Assembly: GCA_029935255.1 (NCBI GenBank)
Contig: JAOZKS010000061.1
Location: forward strand, 3,121 to 10,740
Length of the DNA stretch: 7,620 nt
Origin: Pontiella sp.
GTDB taxonomy: Bacteria > Verrucomicrobiota > Kiritimatiellia > Kiritimatiellales > Pontiellaceae
Direction of reading: 5' to 3'
Shown: one piece after another, positions 1-7,236 of the stretch
How the letters are laid out: each line of letters begins with the position of its first letter
Position numbering within the stretch: the stretch's first letter is position 1
Program-made: the position numbers and the translations under genes
The notes under the pieces: generated by a model
Databases searched by the model: none
Seen by the model: the letters and a program-made list of their open reading frames with translations, nothing else
Told to the model about the DNA's origin: nothing

Positions 1-1245
1 TATCGTCTCGGTCAGCGGGCCCGCATAGGCAAAGTTGGATTTTGGGCCGGTGCAATCATTGGCCTTAACCGCCCGCAGCCACTCTTCATAGTGTCCCGGT
101 GAACGCGGAATGCTTTTCGGGGGGCGCAATCCAGCCTTGTTCACCTCCTGCATTTCCACCTCAGGAAAAATGCGAGGAACGCCGCCATGACTACTATGCA
201 TCATGGAATACTTGCTTCCGTAATAGATCACGCCACCGGATTTTGACAACCTTCGGCTGTCCTCGAGTGTTGCGGGGCGCGGCACCGGATTTCTCCCGTC
301 AAACCATTTCAACGTCACCGGAGGTTGATCGCCACGGGCGGCAAACTGGTAGGTCACCACGGTCGAAACGGGAAAGGAGTCTTTTGCACTGGCAGGATTC
401 TTCCGCTCAAACTCCACCTCCACACTCAGCGGTGCGCCAAGACCGAGAGCCCAGACGGGGTGGTCGATAATATGCGCGGCCATGTCACCGAGTGCCCCCG
501 CGCCATAGTCCCAGAACCCGCGCCACTTGAAAGGTGCAACCTGGCTACTGTAAGGCACCTCCGGAGCCGGTCCCAGCCATACATCCCAGTTCATCGTCGA
601 AGGCACAGCCTCTGCCGGCGGACGGATAATCCCCTGAGGCCAGACCGGGCGGTTCGTCCAACAATGCACTTCACGAATCTCACCGAGCATCCCAGACTGA
701 ATCCATTCATTCGTCAGGCGCGCACCCTCCTTCGCATGGCCCTGATTTCCCATCTGGGTCACAATCCCATTCTTTCGAGCATATTCCGTAATGAGGCGGG
801 CTTCTGAAAGAGTACGGGTAAGCGGTTTTTCGCAGTAGACCGGAAGGCCAAGTTGCATCGCCGCCATCGTAATGACCGCGTGGTTGTGATCCGGCGTCGA
901 AATAACGACGGCATCCAGATTCTTGGCATCCCTTTCAAGCAATACGCGCCAGTCATCGAACCGCTTTGCGGTCGGATACCGCTCAAAAGATTGAGCGCCA
1001 CGCACCGCATCCACATCACACAGCGCATAGATATTATGGCGCGAGCACCCCCGAATATTTTGAGCCCCTTTCCCTCCGATCCCAATAAAACCAAGATTAA
1101 GCCGTTCGCTTGGCAGGAGAGCTGCCTTTCCTTTTTTCTTTTTCGAAGCCTCCGCCAACACAGACGAGGGAACGATATTGAATGCGGCAATCGCTGCTCC
1201 AACGGCCAACACACTGCGACGGGATGGATTTGTCATCTTTTGCAT
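1..1245 (-). CDS. Tat-exported Gfo/Idh/MocA family oxidoreductase, 3' end outside window
   Basis: Reading the minus strand from the ATG at 1245-1243 gives an uninterrupted frame of 415 codons to base 1, so the C-terminus is missing. A strong ribosome site (GGAGAG, about 6 nt upstream) supports this start. The N-terminus has a twin-arginine signal, SRRSVLAVG, with Arg9-Arg10, a hydrophobic stretch and an Ala-rich end near residue 31, followed by a Lys-rich linker (35-40). The Rossmann nucleotide-binding loop is GIGGKG (55-60). STPDHNH (116-122) and EKP (139-141) are hallmark motifs of the family; the EKP Lys normally contacts cofactor and substrate. The family carries out NAD(P)-dependent oxidation or reduction of sugars and cyclitols. 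Exported Tat versions are abundant in Planctomycetes, Verrucomicrobiota and Bacteroidota. The substrate cannot be read from sequence. Family members of this type are usually somewhat over 415 residues, so probably only a few tens are missing. It is transcribed away from the RAYT gene. Confidence 0.93.
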   Translation of the reverse strand, partial: MQKMTNPSRRSVLAVGAAIAAFNIVPSSVLAEASKKKKGKAALLPSERLNLGFIGIGGKGAQNIRGCSRHNIYALCDVDAVRGAQSFERYPTAKRFDDWRVLLERDAKNLDAVVISTPDHNHAVITMAAMQLGLPVYCEKPLTRTLSEARLITEYARKNGIVTQMGNQGHAKEGARLTNEWIQSGMLGEIREVHCWTNRPVWPQGIIRPPAEAVPSTMNWDVWLGPAPEVPYSSQVAPFKWRGFWDYGAGALGDMAAHIIDHPVWALGLGAPLSVEVEFERKNPASAKDSFPVSTVVTYQFAARGDQPPVTLKWFDGRNPVPRPATLEDSRRLSKSGGVIYYGSKYSMMHSSHGGVPRIFPEVEMQEVNKAGLRPPKSIPRSPGHYEEWLRAVKANDCTGPKSNFAYAGPLTETI

Positions 1246-1345
1246 GATCTACTCTCCAAATGTTAAACGATATCATCCCAAGAGACGTATTGCGGATATA
1301 AAGTTGTACACCCATTAGATGATTTCGATAGATGAATACAATAAA

Positions 1346-1356
1346 GTGACAGGCAC
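1346..1356. repeat. REP-like motif (GTGACAGGCAC) upstream of the RAYT
   Basis: The 11-mer GTGACAGGCAC is an imperfect inverted repeat: GTG pairs with CAC, and an inner C pairs with G around a central A. It sits inside an AT-rich context 54 bp before the RAYT start codon. RAYT genes are known to be flanked by short palindromic REP elements that they are thought to process. I recall GTGACAGGCAC-type sequences beside such genes in other bacteria, but this is memory, not a search. There is no second copy in this window, so calling it a repeat rests on context only. Confidence 0.35.
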
Positions 1357-1359
1357 AAT

Positions 1360-1373
1360 ATAAATATATTTAT
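1360..1373. promoter_or_regulatory. 14-bp perfect AT palindrome upstream of RAYT
   Basis: ATAAATATATTTAT is perfectly self-complementary, centred between 1366 and 1367, and lies 36 bp before the RAYT ATG. It could be an operator, part of a REP-type structure with the adjacent motif at 1346-1356, or simply a product of local AT richness. No function can be assigned from sequence alone. Confidence 0.3.
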
Positions 1374-1409
1374 CGACATAATGTATTTTAAGCACTATAT
1401 GTATTGCCC

Positions 1410-2429
1410 ATGAGAAAGCCTCGGATGCTCGGAAACAGAGATACCAACTATTATCACATCATGTCCCGTATTGTTAACCGGGATTATATTCTGGGTGCCG
1501 ATGAAAAGGCGTTTTTTCGGCTTACGATGCGTAAGTTGGAGGCCTTTATGGGCGTGCGGATTCTTACATATTGCATCATGTCAAACCATTGGCATATCTT
1601 GATCGAAGTTCCCCCTGCCGGACAGATCGATGATGATGAACTGCTCCGTCGCATCCATCAGTTCTACACCAAACAACAGGCCAATATGATTCTGCAACAA
1701 TATGAGCGCGCCCGTGCCCATGCCAATAAAACCAGTTGCGAAGATTGGCTGAATGAGTGGAGAGATCAGTATACTTCGCGGATGGGAAACCTTTCGGCTT
1801 TCGTTAAGGAACTAAAGGAACGTTTTTCTAAGTGGTACAACCGCAAAAATAACCGACGAGGAACACTGTGGGAGGAGCGCTTCAAGAGCGTTTTGGTCGA
1901 GGATTCAGACCATACGATTGCGACCATGGCCAGCTATATCGAACTGAACCCTGTACGGGCGGGGATGGTTGAAGATCCCCGAGACTATCGCTTTTGCGGC
2001 TATGCGGAGGCGGTGACCGGAGGCGAGGCGGCACGTGCGGGAATTGCACAAATCCTATCTCTACACGGCCAACAAGTTGGCTGGAGAAAGATTGCGACCC
2101 AATACCGCTCCTATCTGTTCAGCACGGGTGAAAAAACGGCCCAGCGAGCTGGTTTTGAACCTGAAAGGGTTCAGCAAGTGATTAATCTCGGAGGAGAACT
2201 TAACCGGTATGACCTTGTGCGTTGCCGAATTCGCTATTTCACCGATGGGGTAGCTCTCGGAAGCAGGCGCTTTATCGAGGACGTATTTGAGCAAAATCGA
2301 ACCTTTTTCGGTGAAAAAAGAAAAAGCGGTGCCCGAAAAATAAGGGGAAGCAAGACAAGCAATCTGTTTAGTCTACGAGATTTGCAAATTAATCCAATTG
2401 TCGCGCCCAGATTGACGGGGACCGGATAA
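1410..2429 (+). CDS. REP-associated tyrosine transposase (RAYT), Y1 HUH family
   Basis: This is a 339-residue single-strand DNA endonuclease/transposase of the IS200-like Y1 superfamily, the class that mobilises or maintains REP palindromes. The HUH metal-binding motif is His60-Trp61-His62 in SNHWHILIEVP. The catalytic Tyr is Tyr176 in YIELNPVRAG, which aligns with Tyr115 (YIYINPV) of E. coli RayT. The segment SKWYNRKNNRRGTLWEERFK (140-159) is the usual RAYT core. The C-terminal part (about 220-325) ends in the LRDL signature found in the long RAYT group common in Verrucomicrobiota and Planctomycetes. An in-frame TTG at 1404 is possible, but ATG 1410 gives the typical MRKPR start. No clear Shine-Dalgarno is visible for either, which suggests weak expression. 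The frame is intact with all catalytic residues, so it may be active. It stops 10 bp from the convergent hrpB. No terminal inverted repeats of a conventional insertion sequence are seen. Confidence 0.93.
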   Translation: MRKPRMLGNRDTNYYHIMSRIVNRDYILGADEKAFFRLTMRKLEAFMGVRILTYCIMSNHWHILIEVPPAGQIDDDELLRRIHQFYTKQQANMILQQYERARAHANKTSCEDWLNEWRDQYTSRMGNLSAFVKELKERFSKWYNRKNNRRGTLWEERFKSVLVEDSDHTIATMASYIELNPVRAGMVEDPRDYRFCGYAEAVTGGEAARAGIAQILSLHGQQVGWRKIATQYRSYLFSTGEKTAQRAGFEPERVQQVINLGGELNRYDLVRCRIRYFTDGVALGSRRFIEDVFEQNRTFFGEKRKSGARKIRGSKTSNLFSLRDLQINPIVAPRLTGTG

Positions 2430-2439
2430 CCCCCCGATC

Positions 2440-4983
2440 CTATCGCCATTCATGCTTGGGATAACGGCCTTTCAGTTCCTTTTTCAGCAGGGGATAGGCA
2501 TTCTTCCAGAATGACTGCATATCCTGCGTCTTTTGCTGAGGGCGCTGGTTCGGAGCCAACGCCTCGACGACTACCGGGATTCGGCCGAACCCAATGGTTG
2601 GAACTTTTTCGAGGCCATAGAGATTCTGGATCGTCGCTGAAACCACGGGCGAAAGCCCCTCCTCATAACGCATCTTCGCACCAAACCCACTCGGTAGTTT
2701 GATCCGCTCCGGTGCCTGCTTATCGACCATCTCCAACTGCGCCGCCGACAGCCACGACTTAACCACCTTCCAAACCGACCGATCCTTCAGATCGCGCTTG
2801 CATACCGCCCCGAGGCAAATTTCCTGCACCATCGCCCGCCGCGCCTCTTCGTCGATGGCTGGAATACCGTAGTCCGGGCAGCCCTCTGCCAGACAGTTGA
2901 CGCGCATGATCCACTTTTCAACTTGGTCATCCCACTTCAATAGATTCAGCCGACCCGCCAGGACTTCCTCAGCCATAATTTCCGCCGCCTGCTGCGGATC
3001 GACTTCCTGCACCATGCGGGCATGGAGCTCCAACCCCCGAAATGATTTCCAGTGCTTGGAAACCACGCGCTTCAGGACCGGATCAAACACGACATCGATC
3101 CGCTCCTCCATATCATCCGGAAAAAGTTCGTCGAGCCAGCTTTCGCTAATGGCCGTGCATAGATTCAGTCGGACGTTCAAATTGCGGCTCCCCTCGATCT
3201 CGCGGATCTCAGCGGCCACCACCAAGGCGCTATCGCGCACGACGCTATCGCGGTCGAGATCGCCTGAACGGCCATGCACCACCTCGCAATGGAGCGTACC
3301 GCCATCGCGGCGCTTGGCGACGTGGTCGGAGAACGCCAGCAGAATACACTTCTGCAGATCCTCGTCGAGTGGCGCGCGAGTATTGACCTTCAGCCCCTCC
3401 TTCTCTGCAATTCGCAGGAAGCGTTCGTAAAGCGGTTTCACCTGCCGCGCCGCGCCACCGTGAACCCCCAGCTTGCGGCAGGCATCGGCGTTATAATGGT
3501 TATTATCAGCAAACACCCATGCGCGCATCAGGCGTTTAAAATCGGAAACTCCATCTTCGCCCAGCAGGTCATCGCGGTTCCCCCGCGTCTCCTTTCCTTT
3601 ATTGCGTTGCAAGATCGAGCGCCCCTGTGTCAGCGCGGCAATCAGACAGGCCTGCCGGACGCACGCATACTGCTCACCCGCCAGCAGCATCCGGGCATAG
3701 CGCGGGTGCATCGGGAACGACACCATCTTTTTGCCGATAATGCTCAGCGTTCCCGCAGAATCCAGTGCACCCAGATCGGTCAATAGACTCAGCGTTTGTT
3801 TCAAGGATTTTGGATTTGGTTTTTCCAGCCACTGAAAATTTTCAACGTCGTCAATGCCGCCCGCCTTCAACGTCAGAACGACCTCTGCCAAATCGTGCCG
3901 CAGAATTTCAGGAAGTTCCTGCATGGGCCGCGCAACATGCTCCTGTTCGGTCCAGAGGCGGTGGCAGGTTCCCGGCGCAGTACGTCCGGCGCGGCCCGTC
4001 CGCTGATCGGCCGAAGCGCGACTGATACGCTCCACCAGCAGCGTGTCGATTCCACGGTTGGGATCGTATCGGGCGATGCGGGCGAGGCCGCTGTCGATGA
4101 CCATCCGAATGCCCGCGATGGTGATCGAGGTTTCGGCAACGTTGGTTGCGACCACCACTTTGCGTTGTTCGCACTCCCCCACCGCTGCATCCTGATCGCG
4201 AGCGGAAAGTTCTCCGTGCAGAGGCATCACGGTAAAAGCCCGCGCACACTTTTTGGCCCGAATGGCCCCCACCGTGCGGGAAATCTCATAGCCGCCCGGC
4301 ATGAAAACGAGCACATCGCCCTCCGCCCCGGATTCGATCGCCTTTTCAAAAGCATCGGCGGCGGCCTCCCAAACGGGATGGTGGCGGAAGTCGATGCGCT
4401 TGGGGGAATAGTTGATCTCGACCGGAAAGATGCGGCCTTCGCTTTTGAGCTCGCGGCAGGGTTCGAGGTAATCCCGCAACGGCCCGGCTTCGAGCGTCGC
4501 CGACATGACGATAATCTTCAGATCGGGGCGCGTTTGCTGAAGGCGAATGGCTCGGGCGAGTGTGATGTCGCCATAGATATGCCGCTCGTGGAACTCGTCG
4601 AAAATAATCGTAGAAATGCCGCGCAGCTCGGGGTCGGACAGGAACTGGCGCAAGAGAATGCCTTCGGTGACATAGCGGATTTGGGTTCGGTCGGAAACAT
4701 GGGATTCCATGCGAACCTGATAGCCCACCTCGCCGCCAAGAGGTTCATTCCGTTCGACCGCCACACGCTTGGCCAACAACCGCGCCGCCAGCCTGCGCGG
4801 CTGGAGCACCACCACCTCGCCCGGCCCGGCGACCCCGCAGTCGAGCACCATCTGCGGCACCTGCGTCGATTTGCCCGAACCGGTGGGAGCTTCGATAATC
4901 AATCGCGACTCCGTCGCGAGCGCTTCCGTCAGTTCGTCGCACAGCTCATAGATGGGGAGTTTTAAATGGATGCCTTTTTTCAT
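2440..4983 (-). CDS. hrpB: ATP-dependent helicase HrpB (DEAH-box, superfamily 2)
   Basis: This is an 847-residue DExH-box nucleic-acid helicase, a usual length for HrpB, presumed cytoplasmic. Motifs in order are Walker A APTGSGKST (32-40), Ia QPRRLAAR (61-68), Walker B DEFH (129-132, the HrpB form), III SAT (161-163), V NVAETSITI (281-289) and VI QRTGRAGR (327-334). The end, from FWKNAYPLLKKELKGRYPKH to the stop, is the characteristic HrpB C-terminal domain and separates it from HrpA. The frame stays open upstream to an ATG at 5151, which would make 903 residues. However, the extra 56 residues do not resemble the family, while ATG 4983 gives MKKGIHLKLPIYELCDELTE, a normal HrpB beginning just before Walker A. 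The ribosome site ahead of 4983 is weak. All catalytic motifs are intact. The physiological role of HrpB is poorly defined even in model bacteria. It is convergent with the RAYT and divergent from the lectin-DUF4019 gene. Confidence 0.95.
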   Translation of the reverse strand: MKKGIHLKLPIYELCDELTEALATESRLIIEAPTGSGKSTQVPQMVLDCGVAGPGEVVVLQPRRLAARLLAKRVAVERNEPLGGEVGYQVRMESHVSDRTQIRYVTEGILLRQFLSDPELRGISTIIFDEFHERHIYGDITLARAIRLQQTRPDLKIIVMSATLEAGPLRDYLEPCRELKSEGRIFPVEINYSPKRIDFRHHPVWEAAADAFEKAIESGAEGDVLVFMPGGYEISRTVGAIRAKKCARAFTVMPLHGELSARDQDAAVGECEQRKVVVATNVAETSITIAGIRMVIDSGLARIARYDPNRGIDTLLVERISRASADQRTGRAGRTAPGTCHRLWTEQEHVARPMQELPEILRHDLAEVVLTLKAGGIDDVENFQWLEKPNPKSLKQTLSLLTDLGALDSAGTLSIIGKKMVSFPMHPRYARMLLAGEQYACVRQACLIAALTQGRSILQRNKGKETRGNRDDLLGEDGVSDFKRLMRAWVFADNNHYNADACRKLGVHGGAARQVKPLYERFLRIAEKEGLKVNTRAPLDEDLQKCILLAFSDHVAKRRDGGTLHCEVVHGRSGDLDRDSVVRDSALVVAAEIREIEGSRNLNVRLNLCTAISESWLDELFPDDMEERIDVVFDPVLKRVVSKHWKSFRGLELHARMVQEVDPQQAAEIMAEEVLAGRLNLLKWDDQVEKWIMRVNCLAEGCPDYGIPAIDEEARRAMVQEICLGAVCKRDLKDRSVWKVVKSWLSAAQLEMVDKQAPERIKLPSGFGAKMRYEEGLSPVVSATIQNLYGLEKVPTIGFGRIPVVVEALAPNQRPQQKTQDMQSFWKNAYPLLKKELKGRYPKHEWR

Positions 4984-5024
4984 GAAGAAACCGTCTTTGT
5001 TTTTTTGCGCGGTGAGAAGCGGGG

Positions 5025-5053
5025 ACGATACCACACTTGGGCTCAAGCAATAA
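5025..5053 (-). promoter_or_regulatory. Weak candidate sigma70-type promoter for hrpB
   Basis: On the minus strand a TTATTG hexamer (5053-5048) and a TATCGT hexamer (5030-5025) are 17 bp apart. Transcription would then start near 5018, leaving a leader of about 35 nt before the hrpB ATG at 4983. The -35 box is a poor match to TTGACA, so this is a guess supported mainly by position and spacing. If correct, the upstream ATG codons at 5061 and 5151 could not be used. Confidence 0.2.
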
Positions 5054-5233
5054 AGGCTCATGGAGCAGGCCTTCCCTTGGGCAAATAGAACCCTAATCCA
5101 AAAGCGAGCAGCGTGGCATAGAGGTCGAGATTGTTGATCCGCTTGTCGCATAGGCCCTCCAACCCAAACGCCGAAAAAAATTACCGAGGGGATAACCGGA
5201 ACAGGGATATCCTCACTTTCCCGTATACGCCCC

Positions 5234-5262
5234 TTCCCATACCCGTTCCCGGCATGTATTCT
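5234..5262 (+). promoter_or_regulatory. Candidate sigma70-type promoter for the lectin-DUF4019 gene
   Basis: TTCCCA (5234-5239) and TATTCT (5257-5262) are separated by exactly 17 bp, and each matches four of six consensus positions. A start near 5269 would give a leader of about 50 nt ahead of the AGGAGAG ribosome site and the ATG at 5321. Promoter consensus in this bacterial group is not certain, so this is tentative. Confidence 0.33.
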
Positions 5263-5320
5263 GATAACCGCATTTAGCGGAAACGGTCAGGGTGCCGAAA
5301 AACACAAAACAGGAGAGACG

Positions 5321-6322
5321 ATGAACACCAAGATGTTGAACATAAGTGTGGCCGCCCTGATTTTGGCGGGGATCCATAGTTCCAATGCGCAGGAACAGGC
5401 GGCCGACCTGCGAGGCATCCCCGAAGGAAAGGGATGGAGCGGCAGTATCGATGCCATAAAGCTGATTGAGAAGGATGGCGCACCAGCGATTGAGTTTAAT
5501 AAACGAGGTCAGAATGTCGTATGGATTGATGGGTTCGCGTTTAAGAACGGTACCATCGAGTTCGATGCAAAAGGAAAGGGCGCGCCACCGCAAAGCAGCT
5601 TTATCGGTGTGGCCTTCCGGGTGGCGGATTTGGAAACGCACGACGCGATCTATTTCCGTCCGTTCAATTTCCACGCCGAAGACCCGCAAAGGCGAGCACA
5701 TGCCGTGCAATATGTCTCTGAACCGGAATGGCCTTGGCGGCGACTTCGCAACGAAACCCCGGGGAAATTCGAGCAACCGGTCGATCCGGCACCGGACGGG
5801 GATGCGTGGTTCCACGTGAAGGTCGTTTTACAAAACCGAAAGGTGGGTGTATTCGTGAATGGCGAGGAAGAGCCCTCGTTGGCGGTCAGCGAACTCAGCA
5901 AACGTCCGGCAGGTTCCGTTGGCCTGTGGTGCAATGGCTACGGCGTCATTTCCAACCTTAAGATCACCCCGTCGAAAAAGGAAAAGGTTGCGGTCACCAG
6001 CGCTGAGAAATGGCTCGGCATCGTGGACGAAGGGAACTATGCGGAGAGCTGGAAAGAGTCCGCTGAATACTTCAGGAATGCCGTCAAACAGGATCAGTGG
6101 GAAAGCGCCGTGCAGGCGGTCCGGAAGCCTCTCGGAAAGCTGGTCTCAAGAAAAATGAAAAGCACATCCTACAAAACATCCCTGCCGGGCGCCCCCGATG
6201 GGAAGTATGTGGTCGTTGAGTTCGACACCGTGTTTGAAAACAAGAAAACGGCAGTCGAAACGGTCACCCCGATGATGGACAAGGATGGGGCATGGCGGGT
6301 GGCGGGCTACTACATTAAATGA
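5321..6322 (+). CDS. Secreted lectin-like (DUF1080-type) protein with C-terminal DUF4019
   Basis: The 333-residue product begins with a Sec signal peptide: Lys4, hydrophobic residues 6-18, and a likely cut after SNA (residue 23). An AGGAGAG ribosome site 3-9 nt upstream fixes the ATG at 5321. Residues about 28-216 resemble the concanavalin-like fold of the DUF1080/3-keto-disaccharide hydrolase group. This is seen in GVAFRVADLETHDAIYFRPF (96-115), the AVQYVSEPEWPW segment (128-139), DAWFHVKVVL (161-170) and VFVNGEEEPSL (177-187). Residues about 226-333 match DUF4019: AEKWLGIVDEGNYAESW (228-244), PLGKLVSRKMKS (270-281), TSLPGAPDGKYVVVEFDT (286-303) and the terminal WRVAGYYIK. The protein is probably periplasmic or exported and may bind carbohydrate; no catalytic role can be claimed. 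It is a complete gene with a normal end. Its stop codon touches a decayed sulfatase that may once have been separate. Assignment to the two domains is from recall of family patterns. Confidence 0.9.
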   Translation: MNTKMLNISVAALILAGIHSSNAQEQAADLRGIPEGKGWSGSIDAIKLIEKDGAPAIEFNKRGQNVVWIDGFAFKNGTIEFDAKGKGAPPQSSFIGVAFRVADLETHDAIYFRPFNFHAEDPQRRAHAVQYVSEPEWPWRRLRNETPGKFEQPVDPAPDGDAWFHVKVVLQNRKVGVFVNGEEEPSLAVSELSKRPAGSVGLWCNGYGVISNLKITPSKKEKVAVTSAEKWLGIVDEGNYAESWKESAEYFRNAVKQDQWESAVQAVRKPLGKLVSRKMKSTSYKTSLPGAPDGKYVVVEFDTVFENKKTAVETVTPMMDKDGAWRVAGYYIK

Positions 6323-7236
6323 CGGCCCTACCGGATTTTACACGGGTTGGAAATTGACCAAGGCCCAAAGCTTCTGCGCCACCAACGTGATCAGTCCAAA
6401 TATGGATCGCCTCGCCGATGGAGGCACGGTTTTTCTGAACAACCATTGTCAATGGCCGGTATGCGGTCCTTCGCGCGCCAGCCTGATGACCGGACTCTGG
6501 AAAAAAGGAACCGAGGTTCATGGATTTCATGACACGCCCAACACCTATAAAAGCCCGGAAACCGGCGAACTGGTGGTTCCGCGCATTCCCGACGAAAAGC
6601 AGCGCGAACTGATTCATTCCTACTACGCCTGCGTAGTCCTTCATCGATGCCCAGATTGGTCGAATTCTGGACCGAGTTGATGAACTCGGGATCGCCGACC
6701 ACACCCTTATCGTCCTGTGGGGCGACCACGGGTATCATCTCGGCGACCACAGCCAGTGGGGCAAGCATACACTCATGGAAGGAGCCACCCGTTCGCCACT
6801 GATCATCCGAGCTCCGCACATGGGGAAACAGATCCCTCAAACCACAAGCCCCTCCGGGCATATTGATATGTACCGGACGATTTGCGAGCTCGCGGGATTG
6901 CCTGTGCCAGAGCAACCCACGGATAATAAGAAACGGGACGGTCGGGCTGTAAAAGGAATCAGCCTCGTCCCCGTCATGACCGGTGAAAAGGATTCGGTCC
7001 GCGAGGGAATCATCACCTTCAAGGGCGGCTATGCCTTTCGCACGGAACGCTATCGCTATGTCGAATTCATCAAAAACGGCACCGTCATCTCGCGCGACCT
7101 ATACGACTATCAAGAAGATCCGCTGGAAACGGTCAATCTGGCGACAGATAAAAAACAGGCCAAATTGGTCAAGGAACTGGCCAAAGCGATGCGGGAATCC
7201 CCCGAAGCGGAAGGCTGCTACGGGCTGATGGAATAG
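6315..7236 (+). pseudogene. Decayed S1-family sulfatase (iduronate-2-sulfatase-like)
   Basis: This is a remnant of a formylglycine sulfatase that would have hydrolysed sulfate esters on glycans outside the cytoplasm. Recognisable parts in order are SPNMDRLADGGTVFLNNH, the activation motif CGPSRASLMTG (about 6460-6492) whose Cys is converted to formylglycine, DEKQRELIHSYYACV, then after a frame change SFIDAQIGRILDRVDELG, LWGDHGYHLGDHSQWGKH (catalytic Asp/His region) and the family C-terminus ending at TAG 7234-7236. There are three independent lesions. The start is lost, including the signal peptide and the first metal-binding Asp-Asp. Roughly 150-200 residues are missing between TEVHGF and the TYKSPETGEL segment, near 6525-6545. 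A one-base insertion near 6633-6636 shifts the frame. About 307 codons remain against roughly 480-550 in intact relatives. The first codons (Leu-Asn-Asp) overlap the TGA of the preceding gene. It should be non-functional. Confidence 0.93.

Larger units (their letters stand above)
1246..1409. other. Divergent intergenic spacer between oxidoreductase and RAYT
   Basis: This 164-bp AT-rich spacer separates the oxidoreductase start (minus) from the RAYT start (plus), so it should hold both promoters. I could not pick out a convincing -35/-10 pair for either gene. It contains the oxidoreductase ribosome site next to 1245, a REP-like motif near 1346-1356 and a 14-bp perfect AT palindrome at 1360-1373. 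No coding frame in it looks real. Confidence 0.6.
4984..5320. other. Divergent intergenic region between hrpB and the lectin-DUF4019 gene
   Basis: This 337-bp region should contain promoters for both divergent genes; one candidate for each is listed separately. On the minus strand a 40-codon stop-to-stop frame (5061-5180, stop TGA at 5060-5058) has protein-like composition, including DLYATLLAFGLGFYLPKG. It has no ATG and no ribosome site, so it may be a gene remnant. Its TGA overlaps an in-frame upstream ATG of the hrpB frame (5061-5059) as ATGA. I see no RNA gene and no intrinsic terminator with a U-tract here. Confidence 0.55.

Noticed and set aside
99..1315. Several open frames on both strands, including 325-807 (plus), 853-1266 (plus) and 759-1214 (minus)
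   Set aside because: They are alternate frames over the Gfo/Idh/MocA gene, whose true minus-strand frame carries all family motifs and leaves the window.
2413..2439. Possible terminator hairpin between the RAYT and hrpB (CGGGG / CCCCG)
   Set aside because: There are only five paired bases, a large loop and no T-run on either strand; not strong enough to call.
3796..4965. A 389-codon plus-strand frame opposite hrpB
   Set aside because: It is antisense to a fully motif-supported helicase and its translation shows no domain-like pattern; long antisense frames are common in GC-rich genes.
5191..5270. GATAACCG occurring twice (5191-5198 and 5263-5270)
   Set aside because: An 8-mer repeated once in a spacer is easily chance and no symmetry or further copies support an operator.
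5268..5280. Small hairpin CCGC-ATTTA-GCGG in the lectin-DUF4019 leader
   Set aside because: A four-base-pair stem is too short to claim a riboswitch or attenuator.
5213..5815. A 200-codon minus-strand frame over the lectin-DUF4019 gene
   Set aside because: It is antisense to a gene with a clear ribosome site, signal peptide and domains, and has no recognisable motifs.
6285..6680. A separate 131-codon gene starting at ATG 6285
   Set aside because: Its first codons lie in the wrong frame over the end of the DUF4019 gene; the rest is the first half of the frameshifted sulfatase remnant.
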